Counted from the stretch's first letter, positions 34,263 through 43,277 are shown. The stretch: 64,000 nucleotides of DNA from UBA11865 sp963749825 (GCA_963749825.1 CAVVOI010000013.1:1-64000), one strand, 5' to 3'. Notes: generated by a model from the sequence alone, not told the origin. Numbers and translations are program-made.

Positions 34263-35519
34263 TTATCTCTGTCGCCAGGTTTCCGGCCAATCGTGAAAGT
34301 CACCAACCTCCGTACCGTCGATCACCAGACTGTACATGAAATCGTCGGGAAAATCATTCAGACGAATCTGCCACCACTCTCCCTCTACATCCGTGGTCCA
34401 GGGATATTCTGGAGCGCCAGTTGTATCCCAGCTTAGTTCACGAGCCAACAACGCGCCCAACGTTGGTGTCGTGTGAGCCAGTCCCCTCTTTTTTCGCTGA
34501 TCCTCGACCTCCCAAGCCGCTGGGCGGTGGTGAGCCCAGGCGATGATATGGTGCCAGGGTTCCAGGGCTGGCTGGTTGAGCCGCTGCCCTTCTATCCACA
34601 GCCGCCGCAGGGAAGGGCCGTAGCCATGTAGCTGATCGAAAGCCGTGACATCGACGTAGTCGTACACGTTTTGCAAAGACATATTTATCACTTCAGGTAA
34701 CTCCGAACCCCAATCAGGAATGGACGGATCTGCGCCATCCAGCCACCATTGCCGGGCTACCAATGCCTGCTGGGCAGTCACATCCGCCATCTGACCGTAG
34801 CTGCCTTTGATGACATCGTGCCGCCGCGAATATCGCCCCATCCACGTGGTGAAGAGCATCAGTGCCCACAGATATGATCCTGACTTATTCTCTTCCTTTT
34901 CCCACCAATTGTTTTGGTTGGACTTTAGATCCAATTCCAGTATGGCGCGGTACTGTTCAAAGGCCATCTGGTTGGTGATGGTGACCGGGCCTTTAGCGAC
35001 TTTGGTGACCGGCGAAGCCTCACCAATATATTCCTTGCTTCTCAGTTTCTGGCGTAGGGTCTGGATGGATGCGTCGTCAAAATGCGTTATAGCTTCGATC
35101 TGCTCGATCAGCTTTAGCTGCTTCTTGATTTCCCTTTGCACCCTGATCTGCCCCCAGAGACGGAGCTGCTCATTTGGATCCATCTCCCAATCCGGCGCTA
35201 CGGCCTCAATCCCGGAAATTATCGCCTGCATTGCCGGTACTAGATTGACCGCTGTTCCACAGCACTCCAAGGCTTCGCTCAGCATCACGCAGGCAGCTAA
35301 GGCCGCTATATCATCAAAGTCGTCCATATGTGGCGTGCTATCTTCCACTCGTGCCACATAACGGGCTACATCGCTGGGCGAAAGCGATCTCCCACGTAGG
35401 TGGTTCCAGACTGCTTCCAGGCTGCGACGCATGTTAGCTGTATCGCCCCACTCCTCCCTTGTCGAGAAGGCTTCATAGACAGGCAACCAGCGTTCTGCCA
35501 TAGCTGCAGCCAAGGCCAC
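34263..35519 (-). CDS. DUF416-like protein with long C-terminal extension
   Basis: 418 residues from a GTG at 35519. The first 110 residues resemble DUF416 (LAAAMAERWLPVYEAFSTRE, VWNHLRGRSLSPSDVARYVA, then acidic DDFDDIAALAACVMLSEALE). The remaining 300 residues contain Trp-rich segments (NNWWEKEENKSGSYLW and WWLDGADPSIPDW) and are not recognised. The frame stays open upstream of the GTG and encodes plausible sequence (SIGDFERFVDATFEAWLPEQ), but no ATG is found before a stop, so the true start may use a rare codon or have been lost. Function unknown; cytoplasmic. Confidence 0.65.
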   Translation of the reverse strand: MALAAAMAERWLPVYEAFSTREEWGDTANMRRSLEAVWNHLRGRSLSPSDVARYVARVEDSTPHMDDFDDIAALAACVMLSEALECCGTAVNLVPAMQAIISGIEAVAPDWEMDPNEQLRLWGQIRVQREIKKQLKLIEQIEAITHFDDASIQTLRQKLRSKEYIGEASPVTKVAKGPVTITNQMAFEQYRAILELDLKSNQNNWWEKEENKSGSYLWALMLFTTWMGRYSRRHDVIKGSYGQMADVTAQQALVARQWWLDGADPSIPDWGSELPEVINMSLQNVYDYVDVTAFDQLHGYGPSLRRLWIEGQRLNQPALEPWHHIIAWAHHRPAAWEVEDQRKKRGLAHTTPTLGALLARELSWDTTGAPEYPWTTDVEGEWWQIRLNDFPDDFMYSLVIDGTEVGDFHDWPETWRQR

Positions 35520-35691
35520 CCGTTGTTCCGGTAACCACGCCTCGAACGTCGCATCAACAAAGCGTTCGAAGTCGCCAATGCTGTTCAGTTTTTCGCCTGC
35601 GATACGACTCTCCTGTGTGGTCTGATGTCTTAAGTAATAGCTTAACCTAAGTTGCTACCTTCAAATATGACTGTTTTAATGGGACGCGGAT

Positions 35692-36252
35692 TCAATGATC
35701 TTGCTCAAAAAAGCCTCGAAAAACCCCATCCTCATCAACGGCCTCAGCGAATTCCACAAAATCCATATTCGCAATCGATAGATTGTTTTCAATCCCTTGA
35801 ATTTGTGATGGAATAGCCCGAAACTCACGTCCTGGCTCCTCGTACAAATCAACAATGAGCAGGGGGAGCTCCGGCTGTGAAACGGCAGTGTGATCAACCA
35901 GGATTATGAAACTGTGATCATAATCCTTTGGAACAAGCCGTAATAGTTGCGCCGTAGTCATATCCTCGTACGCTGTGTCATCGACGAATTCTACATAAGC
36001 GTGAAACATACCGACCGGCTTTCGAATTTCTGCGCGGATTTCCTCCCAAGTAAATTGGTTGGAGAAGTCTGTTCTTAGCACCAGCGGATCTTCTGTCTCT
36101 GGCAGTTGCTTCGTGATGTTATCATCCTTTTCGGTTCCATCATCAGGGAGTTGCACAGAAGGCATAGGTCTGTCTCTGAAAGAGCAGCCAACAGTCATCA
36201 ACAAGTTGATGAACAATAATATTGTAATCCCCTTTTTGAGAGAGTTCTGCAA
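35692..36252 (-). CDS. lipoprotein with DUF6924-like domain
   Basis: 186 residues. The N-terminus is a lipoprotein signal (KKGITILLFINLLMTVGC, Cys at about 23). From residue 58 the sequence follows the DUF6924 pattern: LVLRTDFSNQFTWEEIRAEI, FHAYVEFVDD, HSFIILVDHT, LPLLIVDLYEEPGREFRAIP, NNLSIANMDFVEFAEAVDED and GVFRGF. Function unknown. The start is a TTG with AGGTGA upstream on the minus strand. It lies next to the attI-like side of the first integron remnant, in cassette orientation, so it may be the first cassette gene there. Confidence 0.75.
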   Translation of the reverse strand: MQNSLKKGITILLFINLLMTVGCSFRDRPMPSVQLPDDGTEKDDNITKQLPETEDPLVLRTDFSNQFTWEEIRAEIRKPVGMFHAYVEFVDDTAYEDMTTAQLLRLVPKDYDHSFIILVDHTAVSQPELPLLIVDLYEEPGREFRAIPSQIQGIENNLSIANMDFVEFAEAVDEDGVFRGFFEQDH

Positions 36253-36289
36253 TATTTCACCTGAAAAAATCAGCCAGTCAACTATTAAA

Positions 36290-36384
36290 TATGCCCAACA
36301 GCGGTCGGCATATTATCCCATTTTCGATATATTTCGAGTGAATGTGCCGGTCTATTACAAAATTGGGTGCAATAGACCGAAACA
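36290..36384. other. attI-like region of integron remnant A
   Basis: The segment between a minus-strand cassette-like gene and the plus-strand IntI-like start. It shares the block AACTATT at its left end and scattered blocks (TCGGCATATT, TTTTCG, AATTGGGT) with the segment at 43284-43431 before the second IntI-like start. Position and shared sequence fit attI; no experimental site is implied. Confidence 0.4.
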
Positions 36385-36620
36385 GTGTCCGAATATTCGT
36401 CCCCAGACGGACAAACTGCCGAATACAGACAGTATAAAATAGGCGGGACCGTTCTACAAGAGGCTTCTGTGCCCGGCAGGTCCAAATTGCTCGACAGTGT
36501 GCGTCACGCCATGCGCCTGAAGCAATACTCCTACCGAACGGAGCAACCCTTTCTCGGCTGGATCAAACGCTTTATCCTGTTCTACCCCATTCCGTATCCG
36601 TTCCCCACTAGTGTAAATAA
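36385..36620 (+). pseudogene. intI: integron-type tyrosine recombinase, N-terminal fragment A
   Basis: The first 75-80 residues of an IntI-like integrase: SKLLDSVRHAMRLKQYSYRT then FLGWIKRFILF, the core-binding domain signature of integron integrases. At FYPIPYPFPTS the similarity stops and the sequence runs straight into a tRNA-like half-copy. All catalytic residues are missing. A near-identical truncation occurs at 43432-43667, and the two copies are alike over about 400 bases. Confidence 0.75.
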
Positions 36621-36665
36621 GAGGTTCACATACGTGAGGGCTCTCGTTCGAGTCGACTCGTGCCC
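36621..36665 (+). repeat. half-copy of the tRNA-like domain (copy 8), fused to IntI fragment A
   Basis: GAGGTTCACATACGTGAGG, then a diverged T-arm and CGTGCCC. Only the part from the anticodon arm to the acceptor 3' strand is present; promoter and hairpins are absent. The junction lies at the anticodon arm. Confidence 0.65.
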
Positions 36666-36742
36666 TTTTGTACTCTGGTTTAAGGATCACGGTTTATTGT
36701 GCCCCGTACCTTTCTAATCCATAGAATCAAGAGGATCATATC

Positions 36743-37276
36743 CTAATCACAACTACCCTCCACGGATACACTAACAGGTTGCCTAGATGATGGCGACGCT
36801 GCCACCAACAGTTCCATCCGAGGATCTCCTTCAAACGGACCAACCATGCCATCGAAGTGACTCATGTAGTCATCACCCCAAAGATAAAACAATCCGTCTT
36901 CGGGTAGATAGAAAACATGAGTTCCTGTACCGAAGTAGTGCCCTTCTACAGTCAAGTGCGAGTAGATATGTAGTTCTACATCTGACCGAAGCTCGCTCTC
37001 ATTCAGTGACTTGAGAGGATCATCAACAAAAAAGGCGGCTGGCGTCTGGGAGGAAAAGTAAGGGTCAAGATACAAGAGCCTGTCCGAGGTGTTCGCCGGT
37101 CTCAATTGCGAAGTCTCGATATCCATCCAGTTGCAACGGGTACCTAATAAAGGCCATGAAACTGCCGTCGATTCCTGTGAATTGATACAACCGTTCAAGA
37201 GTAAGCATGCATGCACAACAAACAGAAGATGACGATGGAATAGACCACTGGCGATTGAGTAGAAGCCTACCATCAT
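36743..37276 (-). CDS. putative lipoprotein of unknown function
   Basis: 177 residues. A hydrophobic N-terminus (HRHLLFVVHACLLLNGC) ends in an LNGC lipobox, although the signal is long. The mature part has no domain I recognise; aromatic-rich strands such as GTHVFYLPEDGLFYLWGDDY suggest a beta-rich extracellular fold. It is on the minus strand together with the next genes to the right, in the orientation expected of cassettes reading away from the IntI platform at 43.4 kb. No attC is obvious on its 3' side. Confidence 0.55.
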   Translation of the reverse strand: MMVGFYSIASGLFHRHLLFVVHACLLLNGCINSQESTAVSWPLLGTRCNWMDIETSQLRPANTSDRLLYLDPYFSSQTPAAFFVDDPLKSLNESELRSDVELHIYSHLTVEGHYFGTGTHVFYLPEDGLFYLWGDDYMSHFDGMVGPFEGDPRMELLVAASPSSRQPVSVSVEGSCD

Positions 37277-37340
37277 GATGTAACAAGGTCTGGATGCCGG
37301 AAGCCAAGCGTTTCCATACTCAGAGGTTCACCTTTCCATT

Positions 37341-38089
37341 TCACGTCAAAGATAACACCTTTTCATAGGGGCCAAAGTCGGACAGATTGTTTATCTTCGG
37401 CACCGCTATCCAGTGGTCATTATTAGCCGGCGCATAGACTTGAATAAATAATTGCCGCGAAATCATAGTCCCGCGATCCATGTGCTTCGAATACGTCGTT
37501 CCACTCTTTAATATGGTGAAGGTTTTCCCGGTCTATGGTCAGATACTCGGTTCTTGATGAATCGACGTCTTGACGGTCCAGAAAGAGCCAGCCTCTTAGA
37601 TCAAGGGCCTTAATGGGTGAATCCTGTTTTGCTAAAAATGCACTCCGTCCTTGGTTGATTTCTGTGACCGTTTGCGCCCCTCTCTTTGATGCTCAATTTC
37701 TCGCTGAGATCCGGTAGATTGTGAGTGAGTAACCGCAAGTCCTCATCGAATGCCCACTCATGGCGAAAATCACCCGCCCAAAACATACCTGGATCACGTT
37801 CAAAAAGATACCCTGCGACGAGTTCCTCCCCTTCATCGCCTTTGTTTTTGCTTGAAGACGTTTCCCGAAAGATCCAGTCTGGTAGTGAGATTGTTTTGCC
37901 CGACGATTGCCTGGAGGCGGGTTCGACCTCCTTTTGGTTTGTTTTCACTACCTTGTCGGTGATGCCGAGTTTAGCGAAAAGGGATGGATACTTGCTCTTT
38001 TTAATGATCAGCTCTCGAGTTTCAATCACAACTTCATGTGATGCAAATTCTCGCTCGTTAATGAAATATAGCCACGTGTGGCTTGCCAT
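37341..38089 (-). pseudogene. frameshifted gene of unknown function
   Basis: A 159-codon frame from the ATG at 38089 (SHTWLYFINEREFASHEVVI, DEGEELVAGYLFERDPGMFW) loses similarity near 37670. A one-base shift continues TVTEINQGRSAFLAKQDSPI and LRGWLFLDRQDVDSS. A second shift near 37455 continues IQVYAPANNDHWIAVPKINN to a TGA at 37341. Joined, the product would be about 245 residues. I infer two frameshifts from the continuity of coding character; no known homologue is claimed. Confidence 0.5.
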
Positions 38090-38114
38090 ACGAAGGATTT
38101 CAAGCTAAGTCGAC

Positions 38115-38537
38115 TCAATCATTGCTTATCTTTCTAATATAGTAGCTCTCCGAATCGCATGTTGAAATAGCATTCTCCTCATAGACAGACCCAAAAACCT
38201 CAACCTGATCGTTAGGGGAAATCTCAAATCCCTGCTGCGTTGCTTGGTCGTTTTCACAAGGGGGCCATTCTCCATAATGATAGATGACTGTCACCATCTG
38301 TTCTTGAACAAGGACACGCAATAAGCACAGACCATCTACCTCGCAGGCTAGATCATTTTCCATCACGGAACCCTGAAACTTCACTTCACCATCTGTGTTA
38401 GGATGAAGAGATTCGATCTTCAGCGCGGTAACAGTACCAACTTCTGTGGTTGGGTTGCCTGATGTTGCTGGTTCGAAATCATTACAAGCGGTAAAGAACA
38501 ACATCCAGCTGAGGAGATACAGAGTAATGATCTTCAT
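38115..38537 (-). CDS. small putative lipoprotein
   Basis: 140 residues from the ATG at 38537 (KIITLYLLSWMLFFTAC, a lipoprotein signal with Cys at about 18). The mature part (VGTVTALKIESLHPNTDGEV, ISPNDQVEVFGSVYEENAIS) looks like a small beta barrel, possibly OB-like. Four further Cys (CEVDGLC, CENDQ, CDSES) could form disulfides. Start codons further upstream in the same frame are weaker. Function unknown. Confidence 0.65.
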   Translation of the reverse strand: MKIITLYLLSWMLFFTACNDFEPATSGNPTTEVGTVTALKIESLHPNTDGEVKFQGSVMENDLACEVDGLCLLRVLVQEQMVTVIYHYGEWPPCENDQATQQGFEISPNDQVEVFGSVYEENAISTCDSESYYIRKISND

Positions 38538-38669
38538 CGGCTTAGCTTTCATTACGATTGGCATGTTTGCCGGTCAATTTCTTGGTTCTAGTTGCACCAT
38601 AAGCATGAGGCCAATTGGTCAATCAACCAGCCTATTCTTGGACAAGGTGATTCCAAACTCGGCGCGTCG

Positions 38670-39080
38670 CTAGAGCATTACTCTGGCCTTGAGATCGAGG
38701 AGGGATTGTTTCCACTCATCCACCATCTCACTTTCCGCCCAAAGCTCTAGCAGTTCCGACGGGGATTGTTGTATCCTGTCGATGGCTGCATGTGCTTTCT
38801 GGACAAGTTCAGCCGGTGGGGTCAACTGATTACGCTCCACCCAAGCGTCAACCGTCTCAGTATACGCATTGCGGATCCCCCAATTACCTTGCAACCTGGC
38901 GATTACCTCCACGGCCGCCAGAGCTTCCTCCGCATCTGGAACCTCCAGATAATCACTCCCTGTTGCCAGAACCCTTTCGACGGCACTTTCCACCAGCAAC
39001 AAATCATTGGTATCTTCAAGGGAGTAACCCCAATCGCAGGCAGTGTCGTTACCGAATGCATCAATATCCCATGTACCCAT
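38670..39080 (-). CDS. DUF4259-domain protein
   Basis: 136 residues beginning MGTWDIDAFGNDTACDWGYS, the DUF4259 signature (GTWG-x-x-x-FxND-x-A-x-DW), then YLEVPDAEEALAAVEVIARL. Cytoplasmic and acidic. Members are widespread, often near toxin/immunity genes; function unknown. AGGTGA precedes the ATG on the minus strand. It sits in a run of minus-strand single-gene units. Confidence 0.85.
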   Translation of the reverse strand: MGTWDIDAFGNDTACDWGYSLEDTNDLLLVESAVERVLATGSDYLEVPDAEEALAAVEVIARLQGNWGIRNAYTETVDAWVERNQLTPPAELVQKAHAAIDRIQQSPSELLELWAESEMVDEWKQSLLDLKARVML

Positions 39081-39175
39081 GTATCACCTCACTGTCAAGA
39101 AAGCTTAATCAAGTTTTTACCGAAGAAATGCGACGCACTGTCAAGCTTAACTCCAACCGCTGGTTATTGATAATA

Positions 39176-39808
39176 TCAATTTTGCTGTATCACGGATATG
39201 GTGTCTTCCAACACCTGGCGGACGGCCTCCTTTGACTCCGCCTGGGCGGCGGCGCGTAAGGCCGGCAGCGCTTCCGCCCGGCCGATCTCGCCCAGGGCGA
39301 GGGCGGTTCTCTCCCGAACAAAGTAATCCGGGTTGCCGAGCAGCGGTAGAAGGAGTTCCAGGGCCCTCTCGCCGTCGACGTGGCCCAGGGCGGCGACCGT
39401 TTCGGCGCGTATCAGCGGATCGGGATGCTCGAGGAAGGGGATCAGGGAACCGGCCGCCCGTTCATCCCGAAGCCGGCCGAGAGCCAGGATCAGGCGCTGA
39501 GTCTGAATGTTGCCGGGCAGCTCAGACACCCCAGGGGGAAGGCCACCCTCCAGAACCGTGATGAGCGGTGTCACGGCGGTCGGGCCGGAGGCGACGATGG
39601 TTTCCAGGGCTTGAAAGCAGTCAAAATCCTCGCAACTCAGGCAAGCGGTGATCGCCTGGCCCAATTCCGAGTTTCGGAAGAAATTGGCATTGATTGTTTC
39701 TCCCGGCTGGGGCACGGTCGAAGCGTTGGCCGGAATCCCTTCATCTTCGACGGTAGAGGTGCAGCCTGCCAGGAGAACAAGCGTGATGAAAAGGAGGGCT
39801 TTCATCAT
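39176..39808 (-). CDS. HEAT-repeat lipoprotein
   Basis: 210 residues. Lipoprotein signal (KALLFITLVLLAGC). The mature part has HEAT-like repeats from about residue 65: ALETIVASGPTAVTPLITVL, AAGSLIPFLEHPDPLIRAET, ALELLLPLLGNPDYFVRERT and ALPALRAAAQAESKEAV, each a helix pair with a P/R turn. This kind of scaffold binds proteins. It starts inside the stop of the 39805-40491 gene (ATGA overlap), so the two are translated together, probably in one complex. GC-rich relative to neighbours. Confidence 0.82.
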   Translation of the reverse strand: MMKALLFITLVLLAGCTSTVEDEGIPANASTVPQPGETINANFFRNSELGQAITACLSCEDFDCFQALETIVASGPTAVTPLITVLEGGLPPGVSELPGNIQTQRLILALGRLRDERAAGSLIPFLEHPDPLIRAETVAALGHVDGERALELLLPLLGNPDYFVRERTALALGEIGRAEALPALRAAAQAESKEAVRQVLEDTISVIQQN

Positions 39809-40491
39809 TCGGTTACTTCCTCGACGAGATACAATCCGTAAACCAGGAACGGGGCGTGCTCTTTGACCCGCTTATCGGCGGCCTTCCTAAAGGCGGCGGC
39901 CGGTTCCAGGGCATCAAACAGGTGGTAAGGGTTCAATGCCTTCGCCAAACGGGGGAGCGGCTGTTCCCGCCTATTATCCTGGCTGTAGCCACAATTGGTA
40001 ATGCCGCTGGTAAGCGATCCGTCCGACACATCATAACCCAGAAAAGTCCACGATAGTTTAGGGCGATCGGGATTTGTGCTCTCGAAATAGGGTCCGTGAG
40101 GGAGCTGGGATTCGATCTCCGGTTGAAGGGGATAGGTGATGGCGATGATCCAGTAGGGCCGCTTGATTTCCGGGTCTTTGCCGCCTAGATGCGCTTTTAG
40201 CCTGTTCAGATCGTCCCAGAGGGGGATATTGGGGCCGATCCAGGCCGGCCGATGAGAGCCGGCCAGCCCCAATGCTTCGAGCTGCGATTCGGACACCAGG
40301 GGCATCTGGTGGCTGGCAAAGACGGAAGGCCAGACGATTTCATCGGTGGAGAGGATCGGGCCGGCATCCATTCGCAGCAAAAAGTGGTCCCGGCGTTCCT
40401 TGTGCCAATGAATTTCTGGATCGAGCCACATCTTGCGAGCATCAAATCCGAGCAATCTTTCGTCTAATTTCCCGCTATGATTCTTTGCCAT
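39805..40491 (-). CDS. protein of unknown function coupled to the HEAT lipoprotein
   Basis: 228 residues, cytoplasmic, no family recognised. Features: ERRDHFLLRMDAGPILSTDE near the start, a PAWIGPNIPLWDDLNRLKAH segment, and SWTFLGYDVSDGSLTSGITN in the C-terminal half. Its stop overlaps the HEAT-repeat lipoprotein start by four bases, so the two are an operon. The gene begins divergent to the zinc-finger-like gene at 40591, leaving a 100-base promoter region between. Confidence 0.6.
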   Translation of the reverse strand: MAKNHSGKLDERLLGFDARKMWLDPEIHWHKERRDHFLLRMDAGPILSTDEIVWPSVFASHQMPLVSESQLEALGLAGSHRPAWIGPNIPLWDDLNRLKAHLGGKDPEIKRPYWIIAITYPLQPEIESQLPHGPYFESTNPDRPKLSWTFLGYDVSDGSLTSGITNCGYSQDNRREQPLPRLAKALNPYHLFDALEPAAAFRKAADKRVKEHAPFLVYGLYLVEEVTE

Positions 40492-40590
40492 TCAAACACC
40501 GTGAACCACTGCACCCGGCCGCACTTTCATAACCGGCAGTTTGGTATGATAATATCCAACAAAGGTGATCGATCCAAAAGGCTAGGCAAA

Positions 40591-41142
40591 ATGCCAGATA
40601 GACCGCGATTCGCCACAGTCGTCGAAAGCAAACGAGACGAGCGTTCGATTAGAACCGTCGTCAGGCTTGAAGCTGCACCAGCATCTCCAATTGCGCCCGC
40701 CTCCCTGATTTACCAGGGCGAGATTATTCTCGAACTTCACCAACTACTTGGACGCTGGGATAAGCTGTACACGTTTGAGTCTTACGACGTTGCGTTTGAG
40801 CTGCCTAATCCAGGATTAGCGTGTGAATTCAGGCCCTGGTGGACGCCAGACCAACTTGCTTTATCTCAGGATGGCTCGAGAGAATGGCGGGAGGTAACTT
40901 TTAAGCCGGCAGACGCGGTTGAAGTCGTGTCGGACGATGGCCGGAAGCTTCGCGAACTGGAGGAAGGCGAGGATCCCATCCATGGAAGGGTGGTAAAGGG
41001 CGGTTGGGATCACCGGTATTGTGCCCTCTGCTGGCGAAAAATCTCGGCCCGGGAGGCAGATGAAGACGCAGGCTATCACGATGGACGTGACCGGGTTTGT
41101 TCTTCGTGTTATCAAAGGTTCATTTCTCGTGAACGTCGTTAA
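40591..41142 (+). CDS. protein with C-terminal zinc-ribbon-like motif, unknown function
   Basis: 183 residues from the ATG at 40591 (PDRPRFATVVESKRDERSIR). The earlier in-frame ATG at 40477 overlaps the divergent gene and adds non-conserved sequence. The C-terminal 40 residues carry CALCWRKI and CSSCYQRFISRERR, two CxxC pairs that could bind zinc. The middle region (LACEFRPWWTPDQLALSQDG) is not recognised. It is likely followed by 41188-41613 in the same transcript. Confidence 0.6.
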   Translation: MPDRPRFATVVESKRDERSIRTVVRLEAAPASPIAPASLIYQGEIILELHQLLGRWDKLYTFESYDVAFELPNPGLACEFRPWWTPDQLALSQDGSREWREVTFKPADAVEVVSDDGRKLRELEEGEDPIHGRVVKGGWDHRYCALCWRKISAREADEDAGYHDGRDRVCSSCYQRFISRERR

Positions 41143-41187
41143 AAACCCAGCACCCTCCGGTTGCAGCATCGCCCAGGACGGCCGGGA

Positions 41188-41613
41188 ATGAACGAAAGTG
41201 CGGAAGAAAAAGTCCTCCTTGAACGCCGCTCCATCATCTGGCCGGTGATAATCTTCCCCTATTATGAACGATCCCATACAGTGTCGGTTATTGGTTGGAA
41301 AGAAAACAGACCTCGCATCCTAAAGGATGTGAAAGCGTCCTTTGCTGGCAGGGTTTGGCTAACGGAGGGGTATTTGCGAGCCTGCAGCTTCCTTTTGAGG
41401 AGCCTAGTGAGAATCAGTATTCCTCTCGAATCGATTGTGAATGTGAAAATCAGCAATCGGGATATCGGTCTTGTTGAAGTTCGCTATCGTCAAGCGCAAA
41501 TTAGCGGGCTGCTGCACCATCTTACACGGGGTGCACCCAGAGAAGTCATCTTGCTTAAATTGGATGATGTAGCAGGCAAGTGGATTCAGGCTATAAGCGA
41601 GCGAATAGGGTAA
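41188..41613 (+). CDS. protein of unknown function
   Basis: 141 residues from the ATG at 41188. Strand-rich with SIIWPVIIFPYYERSHTVSV, ILKDVKASFAGRVWLTEGYL and IPLESIVNVKISNRDIGLVE; the last resembles a PH-like or bPH fold, but this is weak. No membrane helix of full length. It lies 45 bases after the zinc-ribbon-like gene. No function proposed. Confidence 0.5.
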   Translation: MNESAEEKVLLERRSIIWPVIIFPYYERSHTVSVIGWKENRPRILKDVKASFAGRVWLTEGYLRACSFLLRSLVRISIPLESIVNVKISNRDIGLVEVRYRQAQISGLLHHLTRGAPREVILLKLDDVAGKWIQAISERIG

Positions 41614-41666
41614 ACCCGGCAGCTTAGATGTTGCCAGGTCCTGGGTTCCCAGTTAGAAGTTAAATC

Positions 41667-42533
41667 ATGAAACTACCTCGATATTGGGCCAAGGGCACGA
41701 TTGAAGCCACAGATCGACTTGGGCAAAACCATCCATTTTCCTCTTGGGGGTGGTCAGATGAGAGTGTTGGCGATGCCCGAAATAAAGGAGTGGCAAATGC
41801 ATCAAGGCTTGCAAAACGGATTCTGGAAGGCGATCGACCAGACCATTACTTGTATGGTGATCGTCCTGTACGGGAAGAGACCTTAGAGGATTTCAGGAAC
41901 TGGCAAGGCAAGCGTTACGCCGCCATCACTCGAAACTCGTACGGTTGCCACGTTTTGAACACCGCCAATATTATGTTCGTGGATGTGGACTTGCCACGAC
42001 CGACTTTCTTTGAGAACCTAAAGCATAGCATCCAAAGACTCCTGACAATATCGGTGCTACCTCCAACGCGGCAGTTTGAGGCGAAGTCGTTGGCGAAACT
42101 GGAGTTGCTGATCAAAGATAGTCCCAATTGGGGTGTACGAGTGTACCGCACCCGGGCAGGTCTGAGATATCTATTCACTCATGACCTCTTTGATCCAAAG
42201 TCTGACTTGGTCCTACAAACGATGAAGGCTCTGGAAGCCGATCCCTTGTATGTTAAGCTGTGCCAAGCGCAAGAGAGCTTCCGGGCGCGTTTGACACCAA
42301 AGCCTTGGCGCTGTGGTGTTGCCTCACCTTTCTTCACCTGGCCCTGGCCAAATGCAGAGGCCGAAGCTCATTTCCTTCAATGGAACGGCCAATATGCAAT
42401 CTCAGCTCAACAATATGCCACATGCCAGTTTATTCGAGAATACGGGAATTCGAAATCGTATTCGCCGATCACAACAATCGTTGAGATCCATGATCAGCGC
42501 ACAAAGGCAACACTGGAGATGCAACTTGCTTGA
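41667..42533 (+). CDS. conserved protein with primase-like acidic motif, unknown function
   Basis: 288 residues. The start KLPRYWAKGTIEATDRLGQN and the middle pattern (YAAITRNSYGCHVLNTANIM, FVDVDLP, NWGVRVYRTRAGLRYLF) belong to a protein type I have seen in several bacterial groups without a known role. FVDVD followed about 60 residues later by RVYRTRAGLR resembles the spacing of catalytic motifs in archaeo-eukaryotic primases, but the expected His is missing (L instead). RARLTPKPWRCG is a further conserved block. An attC site lies about 200 bases downstream. Confidence 0.6.
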   Translation: MKLPRYWAKGTIEATDRLGQNHPFSSWGWSDESVGDARNKGVANASRLAKRILEGDRPDHYLYGDRPVREETLEDFRNWQGKRYAAITRNSYGCHVLNTANIMFVDVDLPRPTFFENLKHSIQRLLTISVLPPTRQFEAKSLAKLELLIKDSPNWGVRVYRTRAGLRYLFTHDLFDPKSDLVLQTMKALEADPLYVKLCQAQESFRARLTPKPWRCGVASPFFTWPWPNAEAEAHFLQWNGQYAISAQQYATCQFIREYGNSKSYSPITTIVEIHDQRTKATLEMQLA

Positions 42534-42738
42534 TTGCGCACAACTGTATTTCCGTTCACAGCGCAACCAGAGTCATCATAGCCATTAGTACAGTTGGAGA
42601 AGAAAGCGAGTCATTGCAACAAAGCAAAATGGTGAAAGCCGCAGGTCGACCGTAAACTACACTCATAGAATATTTACTCGGTTTTTCAAATCCTAGCGCG
42701 TCTTGACCGGTTCCCCTCCGAACTCTATAGTCGAGTCT

Positions 42739-42830
42739 GCATAACGGCTTTGAGCTCAGCGGCGAGGGATATGATCACCCGATATCAATTCGCCGTGCAT
42801 CCCTGGTCCGCTTCAGCGACTACGTTAGGC
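42739..42830 (-). other. integron attC recombination site
   Basis: An imperfect palindrome of 92 bases: GCATAAC at 42739-42745 and GTTAGGC at 42824-42830 as the outer core sites, with inner arms CTCAGCGGCGAGGGAT and the approximate complement in CATCCCTGGTCCGCTTCAGC. The core, spacing and interrupted pairing fit attC. The TAA stop of the neighbouring minus-strand gene lies inside the core, as is usual for cassettes. Confidence 0.7.
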
Positions 42831-43277
42831 ATCGTGTTTCCATCTCCAATAATCTTCAACGCTACTTATTTCCACTCCATTGATATAAAGCTTCTTTCCA
42901 GCTTTCAAAATACTGATATACATATCATCTTTGGCTTTTTCTCGTTTAGCAGCGCTGTCGTATTCCACAGAAAGCTTGTTCCCTTGCGATATTAGGTCCT
43001 TAAAGAGCCGCTCAAGTGCTTGACGATCTTTATCAGCCTCATCTAGTACGAAGATACTAGGTTTATTCTTCGTATCAAAGTAATCACAAAGATTCTCAAT
43101 AATCTGCCTTCGCTTTCTAAACGGTAGTAGGGGCCCGCCGTGAACTCCTATTGTACTATCGCAAAAGAGCCGATGCCCATCGCAATACGTTCTATCAAGC
43201 AATAGCTCAATATCGCCATCGGTGTACAACATCTCTTCTCCGCGCCCAATGATTTCAATCTCGTACTTACCTGTCAT
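42825..43277 (-). CDS. integron cassette gene, unknown function
   Basis: 150 residues, no recognised domain. Highlights are IEIIGRGEEMLYTDGDIELL, KPSIFVLDEADKDRQALERL, and ISILKAGKKLYINGVEISSV. The gene starts seven bases after a GCCTAAC core (43284-43290; GTTAGGC on its own strand) and its stop lies in the attC site, so the cassette has no room for its own promoter and is likely expressed from the integron platform. It is the first cassette next to the attI-like region of remnant B. Confidence 0.7.
   Translation of the reverse strand: MTGKYEIEIIGRGEEMLYTDGDIELLLDRTYCDGHRLFCDSTIGVHGGPLLPFRKRRQIIENLCDYFDTKNKPSIFVLDEADKDRQALERLFKDLISQGNKLSVEYDSAAKREKAKDDMYISILKAGKKLYINGVEISSVEDYWRWKHDA

Noticed and set aside
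34052..34306. 84-codon minus-strand frame
   Set aside because: Overlaps the 3' end of the DUF416-like gene without any domain pattern; I suspected an IS remnant but could not support it.
37277..37340. Possible attC between 36743-37276 and the frameshifted gene
   Set aside because: Only a weak inverted repeat and a poor core (GTTACAT); not convincing beside the clear site at 42739.
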